A stretch of 64,000 bases of DNA from Pseudomonas protegens (GCF_003363755.1 NZ_CP031396.1:930001-994000); one strand, 5' to 3'. Positions 12,668 through 21,524 are shown, numbered from the stretch's first letter. Notes: generated from the letters alone by a model not told the origin. Numbers and translations are program-made.

Positions 12668-14386
12668 ATGCGATCACTGAAGATCATCCTGCTGTCCACC
12701 GCCTTCAACGGTCTGACCCAACGCGCCTGGCTTGACCTGCGCCAGGCCGGGCACCGCCCCAGCGTGGTGCTGTTCACCGGTGAAGAAGAGGTCTGCCGGC
12801 AGATCGAAGAGGCCGAGGCCGACCTGGTGATCTGCCCGTTCCTCAAGGACCGGGTACCGCAGCAGCTGTGGAGCAACGCCAAGCGTCCGGTGGTGATCAT
12901 TCACCCAGGCATCGTCGGCGACCGTGGTGCCAGCGCCCTGGACTGGGCCATCAGCAAGGAGCTCAAGCGCTGGGGTGTCACCGCGTTGCAGGCGGTGGAA
13001 GAAATGGACGCCGGGCCAATCTGGTCGACCCACGAATTCAACCTGCCCACCGGCCTGCGCAAGTCCGAGCTGTACAACGGCCTGGTCAGCGACGCCGCCA
13101 TCCATTGCATCCGCGATGTGGTGGAAAAATTCCGCAACGGCTTTACCCCGGTCCCTCTGGACTACGACAACCCCGCAGTGCTTGGCCGCCTGCAACCGAA
13201 CATGAAGCAGTGCGACCGCACCTTCAGCTGGCACGACAGCGCGCAGTTCATCAAGCGCAGCATCGACGCCGCTGACGGCCAGCCCGGCGTCCTCGCCAGC
13301 CTCGCCGGCGGTCAGTACTACGTGTACGACGCTCACCTGGACTCGCGCACCGGCATGCCCGGGCAACTGCTGGCGGTGCATGACGATGCGGTGCTGGTGG
13401 CCTGCGGCGACCACAGCCTGTGGATCGGCTCTCTGCGCCTCAAGCCCCAGCCCGGCGAGGAAACCTTCAAGCGCCCGGCCCGACACGTACTCGGCGAACG
13501 CCTGGCCGAGGTACCGGTGCTGGACTGGTCGGTCTCCAGCAGCCCGTTCAGCACCGAGTCCTACCAGCCGATCCGCTACCGCGAGTCCGGTCGAGTCGGT
13601 GAGCTGACCTTCGAGTTCTACAACGGCGCCATGAGCACTGAGCAATGCCAGCGCCTGGTCAGCGCCCTGCGCTGGGCCAAGGCCCGAGACACCCAGGTGC
13701 TGCTGGTACGCGGCGGCCGCGGCGCCTTCAGCAACGGCGTGCACCTGAATGTGATCCAGGCCGCCGAAGTGCCGGGCCTGGAAGCCTGGGCCAACATCCA
13801 GGCCATCGACGACGTCTGCCTGGAACTGCTCAGCGCCCGCCAACTGGTGGTCAGCGGCCTGACCGGCAATGCCGGCGCTGGCGGCCTGATGCTGGCCCTG
13901 GCCGCGGACGTGGTCCTGGCCCGCGCCGACACCGTCTACAACCCGCACTACAAGAGCATGGGCCTGTACGGCTCCGAGTACTGGACCTACAGCCTGCCCC
14001 GCGCCGTCGGCCAGGCCATGGCCAAGCAACTGACCGAAGCCTGCCTGCCCATCAGCGCCCTCCAGGCCCTGCAGATGGGCATGGTGCAGGAGATCGGCCC
14101 GCGCTGCCCGGACGAGTTCGGCCTGTGGCTGCTGCAACGGGCCAACGGCGTACTCACCGACCCGCGCTACCAGCACCTGCGCCAGCGCAAGCTGGACGCC
14201 GACCCACAGTTGATGCAGCACTGCCGCAACGCCGAGCTGGAAGAGATGCACATGGACATGGTGCAAAACCGCAAGGGCTTCGCCGAGAAGTGCAGCAACT
14301 TCGTCTACAAGCGCAAGACCTGCTGCACACCAGAGCGGCTGATCGAAGCCTGGGCCAAGCCCCAGGACATCGCCCTGGTGGGTTGA
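12668..14386 (+). CDS. HypX/HoxX-like protein (formyltransferase + enoyl-CoA hydratase fusion)
   Basis: A 572-residue two-domain protein matching HypX/HoxX, which makes the CO ligand of [NiFe]-hydrogenases from a formyl donor. The N-terminal part (about 1-270) is a formyltransferase-type domain with the IIHPG segment and a C-terminal OB-like part. The rest (about 290-572) is a crotonase fold with an oxyanion-hole loop (GGRGAFSNGVHL) and TGNAGAGGLMLALAADVV. ATG at 12668 with GGAAG upstream. No hydrogenase structural or hyp gene is present here, so it is an orphan. Its promoter carries an ANR-like site. Its role in a host without hydrogenase is unknown; the family assignment is firm. Confidence 0.85.
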   Translation: MRSLKIILLSTAFNGLTQRAWLDLRQAGHRPSVVLFTGEEEVCRQIEEAEADLVICPFLKDRVPQQLWSNAKRPVVIIHPGIVGDRGASALDWAISKELKRWGVTALQAVEEMDAGPIWSTHEFNLPTGLRKSELYNGLVSDAAIHCIRDVVEKFRNGFTPVPLDYDNPAVLGRLQPNMKQCDRTFSWHDSAQFIKRSIDAADGQPGVLASLAGGQYYVYDAHLDSRTGMPGQLLAVHDDAVLVACGDHSLWIGSLRLKPQPGEETFKRPARHVLGERLAEVPVLDWSVSSSPFSTESYQPIRYRESGRVGELTFEFYNGAMSTEQCQRLVSALRWAKARDTQVLLVRGGRGAFSNGVHLNVIQAAEVPGLEAWANIQAIDDVCLELLSARQLVVSGLTGNAGAGGLMLALAADVVLARADTVYNPHYKSMGLYGSEYWTYSLPRAVGQAMAKQLTEACLPISALQALQMGMVQEIGPRCPDEFGLWLLQRANGVLTDPRYQHLRQRKLDADPQLMQHCRNAELEEMHMDMVQNRKGFAEKCSNFVYKRKTCCTPERLIEAWAKPQDIALVG

Positions 14387-14491
14387 TTCACCGCCTGAGC
14401 GGCAGGCTTTCAAAGCACCGCCAGGCCACGTACCATTCGCCGCCTTTTGTTGCCGCCCCCAGGGGCGGCAATCGTTTGCAAGGAGGCGAGC

Positions 14492-15382
14492 ATGCAAGAC
14501 ATTCCAGGCCACGCCACGTGGCGCAGTATCGAAGCACAAACCCAGGGCTGGTCCAGCGATAGAATCTTTCATATCGTCGACGAACAAGGCCAACACCTGC
14601 TGTTGCGCACCAACGATTCATCCCAGTACGTCAACAAACGCGACGAGTTCCAGTGGACCCAGCATCTGGCGGCAAAGGGCATCGCCATGTCCCAACCCTT
14701 GGACTTCGGTCTGTTTGATTCAGGACGCCAGGTTTACTCGTTGTTGTCGTGGATTGAAGGCAAGGATGGCGCGCAATGGGTTGCCGAGCAGCCCGCCGCC
14801 GCCTGTTATGAGCTTGGCCTGCAAGCCGGTCAAATACTCCAGCAGATCCACAGCGTTGCTGCGCCTGAAGGCACTGAAAACGCCGAACAGCAGATGCATG
14901 CCATCTACCGTAAAAAGCTCGAACAGTACCGGAGCTGTGGCCACAAGGTGGCCCATGAGCAAGACTTCCTGCAGTTTCTCGAGCGGCACTTTCATCTGCT
15001 GGCCGACGCGCCGCAGGTGTTTCTCCATGGTGACTATCACCTGAGCAACATGATCGTCGGCGCCGATGACCTGTTGTCGATCATCGACTTCAACCGCTGC
15101 CGTTTCGGAGATCCGGCGCGGGAATTCAATCGGCTGGCGCTGTTTTCCTGCAACCTCAGCAGCGACTTCGCCCGCGGCCAGATCGACGGCTATTGTGCAG
15201 GCCATCCCGAGCCGGTTTTTCTCGCCCGCATGGCCTTCTACGCCGCGTTTGATAGCTTCTTCAGCGTGCTCTGGGCCATGGCCTTCGGCGAGCAGGAAAT
15301 CCACGCCAGCCTGCAACGCACACAAAAGGTCTGGGAAGACTTCGCCGGTTTTTCCCGGGATGTGCCTCGTTGGTATTGCTGA
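14492..15382 (+). CDS. Aminoglycoside phosphotransferase-fold (APH) kinase, substrate unknown
   Basis: A 296-residue APH/choline-kinase-like protein. The catalytic loop is HGDYHLSN (179-186, catalytic D181), and the metal-binding IDFNRCRFGDP contains D199. A hydrophobic helix near residue 245 (MAFYAAFDSFFSVLWAM) is usual for the fold. The ATG at 14492 has a near-perfect AAGGAGG, and the longer in-frame start at 14447 is rejected. Nothing indicates an antibiotic as substrate; a small metabolite is as likely. It lies 105 bp after the hypX-like gene and could be read through from it. Confidence 0.8.
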   Translation: MQDIPGHATWRSIEAQTQGWSSDRIFHIVDEQGQHLLLRTNDSSQYVNKRDEFQWTQHLAAKGIAMSQPLDFGLFDSGRQVYSLLSWIEGKDGAQWVAEQPAAACYELGLQAGQILQQIHSVAAPEGTENAEQQMHAIYRKKLEQYRSCGHKVAHEQDFLQFLERHFHLLADAPQVFLHGDYHLSNMIVGADDLLSIIDFNRCRFGDPAREFNRLALFSCNLSSDFARGQIDGYCAGHPEPVFLARMAFYAAFDSFFSVLWAMAFGEQEIHASLQRTQKVWEDFAGFSRDVPRWYC

Positions 15383-15518
15383 TAGGCGACGCATCCCAGC
15401 CTGCTGCCCCCAGCTTCCCCCCGTTTGCCTGATAGCAAGAAAGAAAGCCGCTGCCACGATTTCGCCCCGCGCGGATCGCAGAGTTGAAGACACCATTGGA
15501 AAAATCTAAGGAAAGACG

Positions 15519-16280
15519 ATGAACGCCAAGGTCAAGAACACAAAAGAAGCCCAGGAAAAGACCGGTAAAAGCCCGATTGCCTGGGGCATGATCGGCTCGG
15601 TGATTCTGGCAATCACCACTCCGTTCTTCTATTTGAACGGCAAGGCCTACCACGATGGTTACCTCGGCTACTTTCAGCTGGAAACCTCGATGTTTCCAAT
15701 GGACACCTCCACCACCTTCGTCAACGCAGTTCTGGCCTGGTATCACGCCATGACCAACGGTCTGAAAGGCGGGTTGGAGTTCATCGGACAACACTGGCTA
15801 TGGGCCGCAATCGTCTGCGCACTGAGCATTCTGGTGTTCGGCGGCCTCAACTATCTGATCGCCTTGTTCAACAAAAAAATCACTGACAAGAAGCAGTCCG
15901 CCAAGCAACCGCAGGCCACCGTTGCCGCCCCGTCCTTCTTCAAGGAGATAGGTAAATGTGCGCTGTACATCTTCATCCCCAGCTACGGCCTGTTTGTGGC
16001 GATGTTTTTCATCTCCTTTATCTTGATGATCACCATCACCCCCTTTGTACTGATCGGCAAAGACTCGGCGGCCGAGGATCTGAAAAACGGTTTCAAAGAC
16101 TCACCCCAAGTGACCGTCAACGACCCGGATGGGCATAAGGGCACTTACCGGGTCATGCAGTGCTCGGCATCCTTCTGTGCGCTCTACGCCGATGGCAAGG
16201 CGATCACGGTTCCGATCGCCACGCTGAATTGGGTGGTGTCAGATGTCGCGGAAAAACTGAAGGCGCAGCAAGGGAACTGA
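15519..16280 (+). CDS. Hypothetical membrane protein
   Basis: A 253-residue protein I do not recognise. It has a charged cytoplasmic-type N-terminus (residues 1-20) and hydrophobic segments at about 22-42, 93-116 and 148-180, so three to four transmembrane spans. A Lys/Gln-rich loop lies at about 118-130. A soluble C-terminal domain (about 185-253) contains the pair C219/C224 in MQCSASFCALYADGK. TAAGGAAAGACG precedes the ATG at 15519. There is no operon partner and the function is unknown. Confidence 0.7.
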   Translation: MNAKVKNTKEAQEKTGKSPIAWGMIGSVILAITTPFFYLNGKAYHDGYLGYFQLETSMFPMDTSTTFVNAVLAWYHAMTNGLKGGLEFIGQHWLWAAIVCALSILVFGGLNYLIALFNKKITDKKQSAKQPQATVAAPSFFKEIGKCALYIFIPSYGLFVAMFFISFILMITITPFVLIGKDSAAEDLKNGFKDSPQVTVNDPDGHKGTYRVMQCSASFCALYADGKAITVPIATLNWVVSDVAEKLKAQQGN

Positions 16281-16392
16281 AACCCGCCACAGCGCAAGCG
16301 TCGGCTTCGACTGAGCCCCGCCATTGAACCTGCGGCACGCTTGATCCACACTCGCGCTCCTGAGTCCTACAGCAAACTCAGAAAGTCCTGTC

Positions 16393-16612
16393 CTGCCAGT
16401 GCCTTGTCCCGTTCTGGAGTGCATGCCTATAGTCCCGGGTCGTCCTGATGACGAACGGGTTTGGCGACCCTGTGAATGGAACAAAGCGAGGCGCTGGCAG
16501 ATTGGTCAGGGCTTTTGTTATCGCATGACCGCTTGATGGCGGCTGTGCGCGGGAGACCTTCGGGTCTGTCGGTTCTTCCATTCCCGGCTCGCCAACCCGC
16601 GTACAGCTGCCA
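16393..16612 (+). ncRNA. Structured RNA element (leader or ncRNA) upstream of a small gene
   Basis: The stretch 16281-16669 has no convincing gene but can fold into two large domains. Domain 1 closes with 16393-16407 paired to 16486-16500 (15 bp). Inside are CCCGTTC/GAACGGG (16408-16414 with 16453-16459) and a hairpin 16439-16452. Domain 2 closes with 16537-16553 paired to 16596-16612 (17 bp) and stacks on a UUCG-capped hairpin (16554-16567). All five wobble pairs in the two long stems are G.U only in the plus-strand RNA, so the RNA is probably transcribed towards the small gene at 16670. The opposite-strand 97-residue frame over it is likely spurious. No known family was recognised. Confidence 0.6.
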
Positions 16613-16669
16613 CCCTTTTGTTTGGCGACGATTGAGTGACAGCGCTCACCCCTGAATGGAGTTGGACTC

Positions 16670-16939
16670 ATGAATCGCTACATGCCGATCACCGGCCACG
16701 ACTGCACCATTCCTTCCCTGCTGATCGATACCCAGGCCCCTGCCGATGTGCTGTACGAAGCAGCCGCCTATCGCATCCGCGCCGTCACTCAACTGCTGGA
16801 AAACTTCGCCACCCGCCCCGACATCCCCGGCGATGCGGTGGTGCTGCAAGAGCTGGCGCTGATCTGCGCCATCCCGCTGCGCGATGGCTGCGATGTGCTG
16901 GATGTGCTGGGCCGCCAGCTGCAAGCGCAGACCCGCTGA
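16670..16939 (+). CDS. Small conserved-type Pseudomonas protein, function unknown
   Basis: An 89-residue acidic helical protein (MNRYMPITGHDCTIPSLLID...) with blocks ADVLYEAAAYRIRAVTQLLE and LRDGCDVLDVLGRQL. It resembles the short DUF3077/DUF6124-like proteins that occur in many copies in pseudomonads, but I am not certain of the family. GGAG lies 9-10 nt before the ATG at 16670. The upstream 390 bp form the structured RNA element described separately, so post-transcriptional control is plausible. Confidence 0.7.
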   Translation: MNRYMPITGHDCTIPSLLIDTQAPADVLYEAAAYRIRAVTQLLENFATRPDIPGDAVVLQELALICAIPLRDGCDVLDVLGRQLQAQTR

Positions 16940-16943
16940 ACCG

Positions 16944-17025
16944 GTAGGAGCGGGCTTGCCGGCGAAGAGGAGCGGGAGCCATGTGTAGACCTTTCGGCCC
17001 CCTTCGCAGGCAAGCCCGCTCCCAC
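16944..17025. repeat. Inverted pair of REP elements
   Basis: GTAGGAGCGGGCTTGCCGGC (16944-16963) and, inverted, GCAGGCAAGCCCGCTCCCAC (17006-17025), separated by about 42 bp. This is a REP doublet of the common fluorescens-group type. It sits directly after the small gene. Confidence 0.9.
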
Positions 17026-17198
17026 AGAACGTCTCGATTGGGTGAGGCCGCATTCCAATCAGGCCGAGCAATACGCCGCCGCAGTGCTCACAAAAACGCA
17101 ACACCACGCTGCGTCCTTTGTGATGGTTGGGCTAAGGTGCAAGCGCTACAGTCGGGTCATCAGCAACCCGACTGACGCCCGACACAAGGATGCGTTCG

Positions 17199-18593
17199 AT
17201 GACTGATTTGCACGATCTATCCACCGCCCAGTTGCTGGCGCAGTTCGCCAGCCGCCAGCTCTCGCCCCTGGACTACTACGACCATCTGCTGGCCCATATC
17301 GGGCGCTGGGAGCCGCATATCCGGGCGCTCTATGCCTTCGATCCGGAGCAGGTACGCCTGCTGGCCCGGGCCGCCACCGAGCGCTGGAACAAGGGCGCCC
17401 CCAACGGCCCGCTGGACGGGATTCCAGTGACGATCAAGGAACTGATCGCCACCCAAGGCACGCCGATTCCCCTGGGCAGCGCGGCCACCACCCTGAAGCC
17501 GGCCCTGCAGGATGCGCCACCGGCCGCGCGGATGCGTGAGGCCGGGGCGATCATCCTGGCCAAGACCACGGTGCCGGATTTCGGCATGTTGTCCTCGGGG
17601 CTGTCGAGCTTCCACGGCATTACTCGCAATCCCTGGAACACTGCCTGCAATACCGGCGGCTCCAGTTCCGGCGCCGCTGCGGCCGCCGCGGCCGGTTACG
17701 GGCCGCTGCACATTGGCACCGACATCGGCGGCTCGGTGCGCCTGCCGGCCGCCTGGTGCGCTCTGGTGGGGTTCAAGCCGACCCTGGGGCGGATTCCCAT
17801 CGATCCGTACTACACCGGGCGTTGCGCCGGGCCCATGACCCGCAGTGTCGAGGACACGGTGCTGCTGATGCGCTACCTGGCCAAGCCCGACGCCCGCGAC
17901 GCCACCAGCCTGCCGCCCTTGACCGGCGACTGGAGCGATGAACCGGTGTCGGTCAACGGCCTGAAGATCGGCCTGATGCTGGAGCCCGGCGCCGGGCTGC
18001 AGCCGGAAGGTTTTGTCTGTGAGGCGGTGGAGCGCGCCGCGAAATGGTTCGAAAGCCACGGCGCCCAAGTGCGCACCCTGGCGCCGATCATGGATCGCGC
18101 GCAACTGGACGGCCTGGACCGCTTCTGGCGCGCCCGGCAATGGGCGGAACTCTCGGCCCTGGGCGCCGAGCAGTTTGCCAAGGTGCTGCCCTATATCCGC
18201 GACTGGGCGGCGCCGGGCGCCGAACTGTCCGGGGTCGAGGCGGTGCAGGGCTTCAACCAGACCTTCGAGATGCGCCGCCGCGCCGCCCAGGTGTTCAGCG
18301 AGTTCGACCTGGTGCTGTCGCCGACCAACCAGGTCAACAGTTTTCCCGCGCAGTGGCCGTCGCCGAGCAACGACCCGCAGCAACCGTTCGAGCACATCGT
18401 CTTCACCCTGCCCTGGAACATGGGCGAACAACCGGCGCTGTCGATCAACTGCGGTTTCGCCGCCGATGGCCTGCCCATCGGCCTGCAGATGATCGCCCCG
18501 CGCTTTGCCGATCAATGGCTGCTGCAAGTGGCCAAGACCTATGAGAGCTGGCGCGGAGCAATCCACAGCTGGCCGAATCCGCCGTCTCACTGA
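17199..18593 (+). CDS. Amidase (amidase signature family)
   Basis: A 464-residue hydrolase of the amidase signature family, which cleaves carboxylic amides to acid and ammonia. The Ser-cisSer-Lys triad is visible: K80 (PVTIKE), S155 (GGSSSG) and S179 (DIGGSV). The ATG at 17199 is preferred because AAGG at 17186-17189 is correctly spaced for it, whereas the ATG at 17190 abuts the AAGG. It lies upstream of an MHS-family transporter and an OprD-type porin, and a LysR gene lies beyond them, so the group probably imports and hydrolyses one amide substrate. Substrate not predictable. Confidence 0.9.
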   Translation: MTDLHDLSTAQLLAQFASRQLSPLDYYDHLLAHIGRWEPHIRALYAFDPEQVRLLARAATERWNKGAPNGPLDGIPVTIKELIATQGTPIPLGSAATTLKPALQDAPPAARMREAGAIILAKTTVPDFGMLSSGLSSFHGITRNPWNTACNTGGSSSGAAAAAAAGYGPLHIGTDIGGSVRLPAAWCALVGFKPTLGRIPIDPYYTGRCAGPMTRSVEDTVLLMRYLAKPDARDATSLPPLTGDWSDEPVSVNGLKIGLMLEPGAGLQPEGFVCEAVERAAKWFESHGAQVRTLAPIMDRAQLDGLDRFWRARQWAELSALGAEQFAKVLPYIRDWAAPGAELSGVEAVQGFNQTFEMRRRAAQVFSEFDLVLSPTNQVNSFPAQWPSPSNDPQQPFEHIVFTLPWNMGEQPALSINCGFAADGLPIGLQMIAPRFADQWLLQVAKTYESWRGAIHSWPNPPSH

Positions 18594-18620
18594 CACACCG
18601 AAACTGCCACCTTCACCCCA

Positions 18621-18644
18621 GCTCCGGGCCTTGCTGCCCGGGGC
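18621..18644 (+). other. Intercistronic hairpin between amidase and MFS genes
   Basis: GCTCCGGGC / GCCCGGGGC, a 9-bp stem with one wobble and a 6-nt loop, without a U-tract. It may stabilise or partly attenuate the polycistronic mRNA. Confidence 0.4.
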
Positions 18645-18658
18645 CTGGGCAACCTATG

Positions 18659-18666
18659 AATAAAAA
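18659..18666 (+). promoter_or_regulatory. Possible Hfq/Crc (CA) motif before the MFS start
   Basis: AATAAAAA fits the AANAANAA motif of Hfq/Crc catabolite repression and lies immediately upstream of the GAGGGG ribosome binding site of the transporter gene. Confidence 0.35.
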
Positions 18667-18680
18667 TTCGAGGGGCCAGT

Positions 18681-20030
18681 ATGCACAGCCAAGCGTCCAA
18701 TCCATCCGCCACACCCGAGCCCGAAACGCCCAGCGCGGCGGGGGGCAAGCGCAGCGTGTTCGCGGTGATCCTCGGCAACGCCGTGGAGTTCTTCGATTTC
18801 GGGGTCTACGCCACCTTCGCGGTGATGATCGGCCACACCTTCTTTCCCTCCGACAGTGCCTTCGTCAGCCTGATGCTGTCGGTCACCGCCTTCGGCGTCG
18901 GCTTTATCGTGCGGCCCCTGGGGGCGGTGCTGATCGGTGCCTACGCCGACCGCGTCGGACGCAAGCCGGCGATGCTCCTGACCCTGGTGATGATGGCCGT
19001 GGGTACCGGCAGCATCGCCATCCTGCCCAGCTACGAGAGCATCGGCATCGCCGCGCCGATCCTGCTGGTAATCACCCGGCTGATCCAGGGCCTGGCCTGG
19101 GGCGGCGAGGCCGGCCCCGCCACCACCTACATCCTCGAAGCCGCGCCGCCGCACAAGCGCGGCACCTACGCCTGCTGGCAGGTGGTGGCCCAGGGCGTGG
19201 CCGCCATGGCCGCCGGCACCGTGGGCTACACCCTGACCCAGGTGCTGTCCCCCGAGGACCTCAACAGCTGGGGCTGGCGCGTGCCCTTCGTGTTCGGCCT
19301 GCTGGTGCTGCCGATCGGCATCTACATTCGCCGCAACCTGGCGGAAACCTTCCACGGCCAGGGCGAAGAGGCCAGCACCGGCAGCCTGGTGCGCCAGGTG
19401 TTCGGCGAGCACCGCCGGGCCCTGGTGCTGGGGTTGCTGATTCTCTCCGGCAGCACCATCACCCAGTACTTCATCAACTACATGACCACCTTCGCCCTCA
19501 CCGAGCTCAAGCTGCCCACCAGCATCTCCATGCTCTCGACCCTGGTGGCCGGCGCGGCCATGGCGGTGTGCGCGATTGCCGGCGGCATGCTCTGCGACCG
19601 TTTCGGCCGCCGCACCATCCTCATGGCGCCAAGAGTGGTGCTGTTGCTGGTGCTGTTCCCGGCGTTGCAGTTGATGACCGAGCATCCCAGCCCGACGACT
19701 TTCCTGCTGACCCTGGCGGTGCTCTCCGGCCTGCACGGCATGAGCGGCGCGGCGCTGATCGTGCTGCTGGTGGAGAGCTTTCCCAAGGCGGTGCGCTCCA
19801 CCGGTTTCTCCATCGTCTACGCCTTTGGCGTGGCGGCCTTCGGCGGCACCGCGCAGATCATCATCACCTGGCTGATCGGCACCACCGGCAACCCGATGTC
19901 GCCGGTGGGCTACCTGCTGGTGGCCAACCTGGTGTGCCTGACTGCGGCCTGGTTCGCCAAGGAAACCCGCCCGCAGGCACCCGGGCGCAGCCACCCCGGC
20001 CAACGGCTCGCAGAAGCCCGCGCCCGCTGA
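18681..20030 (+). CDS. MFS transporter, metabolite:H+ symporter (MHS) type
   Basis: A 449-residue inner-membrane transporter with 12 predicted spans. Family motifs are visible: ILGNAVEFFDFGVY in helix 1, ADRVGRKPAM between helices 2 and 3 (motif A), GLAWGGEAGPATTYI in helix 4-5, and CDRFGRRTIL repeated in the second half. This matches the MHS group (organic acids, betaines, shikimate). ATG at 18681 after AGGGGCC. It lies between an amidase and a porin and probably imports the amide or its product. An overlapping 949-residue frame that runs into the porin is a shadow. Confidence 0.92.
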   Translation: MHSQASNPSATPEPETPSAAGGKRSVFAVILGNAVEFFDFGVYATFAVMIGHTFFPSDSAFVSLMLSVTAFGVGFIVRPLGAVLIGAYADRVGRKPAMLLTLVMMAVGTGSIAILPSYESIGIAAPILLVITRLIQGLAWGGEAGPATTYILEAAPPHKRGTYACWQVVAQGVAAMAAGTVGYTLTQVLSPEDLNSWGWRVPFVFGLLVLPIGIYIRRNLAETFHGQGEEASTGSLVRQVFGEHRRALVLGLLILSGSTITQYFINYMTTFALTELKLPTSISMLSTLVAGAAMAVCAIAGGMLCDRFGRRTILMAPRVVLLLVLFPALQLMTEHPSPTTFLLTLAVLSGLHGMSGAALIVLLVESFPKAVRSTGFSIVYAFGVAAFGGTAQIIITWLIGTTGNPMSPVGYLLVANLVCLTAAWFAKETRPQAPGRSHPGQRLAEARAR

Positions 20031-20146
20031 GCATTCGCCTCACGGCCCGACACCCTTTTACGGCACCGCGTTTTTCTCTACCCTGCCGGCCGCGCATGAC
20101 CGCGGTCGGGCGGAGGACCGACGCCTTTGATTTGTGGGGAAGCACC

Positions 20147-21505
20147 ATGCAACAGCCCGTACTGTTCACCCTGGCACTGGCGGCCAGTAGCGCCGTCATC
20201 GCCCAGGACAACCCGCGCCCGAGCCAGCAGGACCAGGCGCCGGGGTTCCTCCAGGGCAGCCACCTGGACCTCAACCTGCGCCACTACTATTCCAACCAGC
20301 ACACCCAGCGCGACACCTACCTGAGCATCAAGAAGCCCGACGGCATCGAACGCACCCGGGTGCGGGAAACCTGGGTACAGACCGGCATGCTCAAGTACAG
20401 CTCGGGCTACACCCAGGGGCTGATCGGCCTGGGCGTGGATGCCGCGCTGTTCAGCGCGGTGAACCTGGAGCGCGGTCATGGCCGGGTGGCCAATGGCGGC
20501 GACCGGGTGCTGGTGGACAGCGACGGCGACGCCCTGCCCACCTGGAGCCGCCTGGGCATCGGCGATGTGCGTTTGCGCCTGTCCAACACCGAGCTCAAGG
20601 CCGGGCGCCTGATGACCGACAACCCGGTGCTGCGTTTCAAGGACAACCGCGCCCTGCCCTCAAGCTTTCAGGGCGTGGGCCTGTACAGCAACGAGACCGA
20701 CTGGATGGCGCTGCAGGCCGGCAGTTTCGACCGGGCCATCCCGCGCACCGGCACCGGCAGCGAGCGCCTGACCACCACCTTCGGCAACCGCGCCTACAGC
20801 GGTGAGCGCATCAGCTACCTGGGGGCCACCGTGAAACCCGGCCCGGGCCTGGAAGGCAGCCTCTACGCCTCGCGCTTCGAGAACATGTGGGACCAGTACT
20901 ACCTGGGCCTGACCCACCGCGCCGGGGACAAAAGCCAGCTGGCGCTGAAGACCGCGTTCAACTACTACCACACCCGGGACCAGGGCCAGCAGCGCCTGGG
21001 CTACATCGACAACGACGCCTTGAGTCTGGCGCTGACCGGCAGCCATCAGGCCCACAGCCTGACCCTGGCCTGGCAGCAAGTGTTCGGCAACGAGTACTTC
21101 GACTATGTCTGGGAGTCCACCGGCAACTACATGGCCAACTCCCTGTACTCGGACTACAACGGCCCCAATGAAAAGTCCTGGCAGCTGCGCTACGACCTGG
21201 ATTTTGCCGCCTACGGCGTGCCCGGGCTGAGCGCCAGCCTGTGGCACGCCAAGGGCTGGGACATCGATGGCACGCACTACGACGGTGATCGCAACGGCCG
21301 CAACCGCGGCTACAACGTGCGCGGCCTGGACGGCGCCAAGCACGACGAAAACGGCCTGATGCTGGCGTATGTGGTGCAATCCGGGCGGCTCAAGGATGCA
21401 GTGCTGCGCACCATCGTCTACAACCACCGCGCCAGCGGCGGCCAGATCGACGGCAGCTATGACGAGTTCCGCCTGGTGGGCAACTTTCCGTTCAAGTTGT
21501 TCTGA
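20147..21505 (+). CDS. OprD-family outer membrane porin
   Basis: A 452-residue porin of the OprD/Occ family, substrate-specific 18-strand channels. It has a signal peptide (MQQPVLFTLALAASSAVIA). Family features are GFLQGSHLDLNLRHYY near the N-terminus, WVQTGMLKYSSGYTQGLIGLGVD, LRLSNTELKAGRLM, and a terminal FRLVGNFPFKLF ending in Phe. GGGGAAGCACC precedes the ATG at 20147. It probably gives outer-membrane entry for the substrate of the neighbouring transporter and amidase. Confidence 0.93.
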   Translation: MQQPVLFTLALAASSAVIAQDNPRPSQQDQAPGFLQGSHLDLNLRHYYSNQHTQRDTYLSIKKPDGIERTRVRETWVQTGMLKYSSGYTQGLIGLGVDAALFSAVNLERGHGRVANGGDRVLVDSDGDALPTWSRLGIGDVRLRLSNTELKAGRLMTDNPVLRFKDNRALPSSFQGVGLYSNETDWMALQAGSFDRAIPRTGTGSERLTTTFGNRAYSGERISYLGATVKPGPGLEGSLYASRFENMWDQYYLGLTHRAGDKSQLALKTAFNYYHTRDQGQQRLGYIDNDALSLALTGSHQAHSLTLAWQQVFGNEYFDYVWESTGNYMANSLYSDYNGPNEKSWQLRYDLDFAAYGVPGLSASLWHAKGWDIDGTHYDGDRNGRNRGYNVRGLDGAKHDENGLMLAYVVQSGRLKDAVLRTIVYNHRASGGQIDGSYDEFRLVGNFPFKLF

Positions 21506-21524
21506 GAAATGGGGCGGTGCGATG

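Noticed and set aside
16378..16671. 97-residue minus-strand ORF
   Set aside because: It lies over the structured RNA element. The stem wobble pattern favours plus-strand RNA, and the frame has no good ribosome binding site or family.
18656..21505. 949-residue frame appearing to fuse unknown sequence to a porin
   Set aside because: The first ~497 codons are an out-of-frame reading of the MFS gene; the porin has its own ATG, signal peptide and ribosome binding site at 20147.
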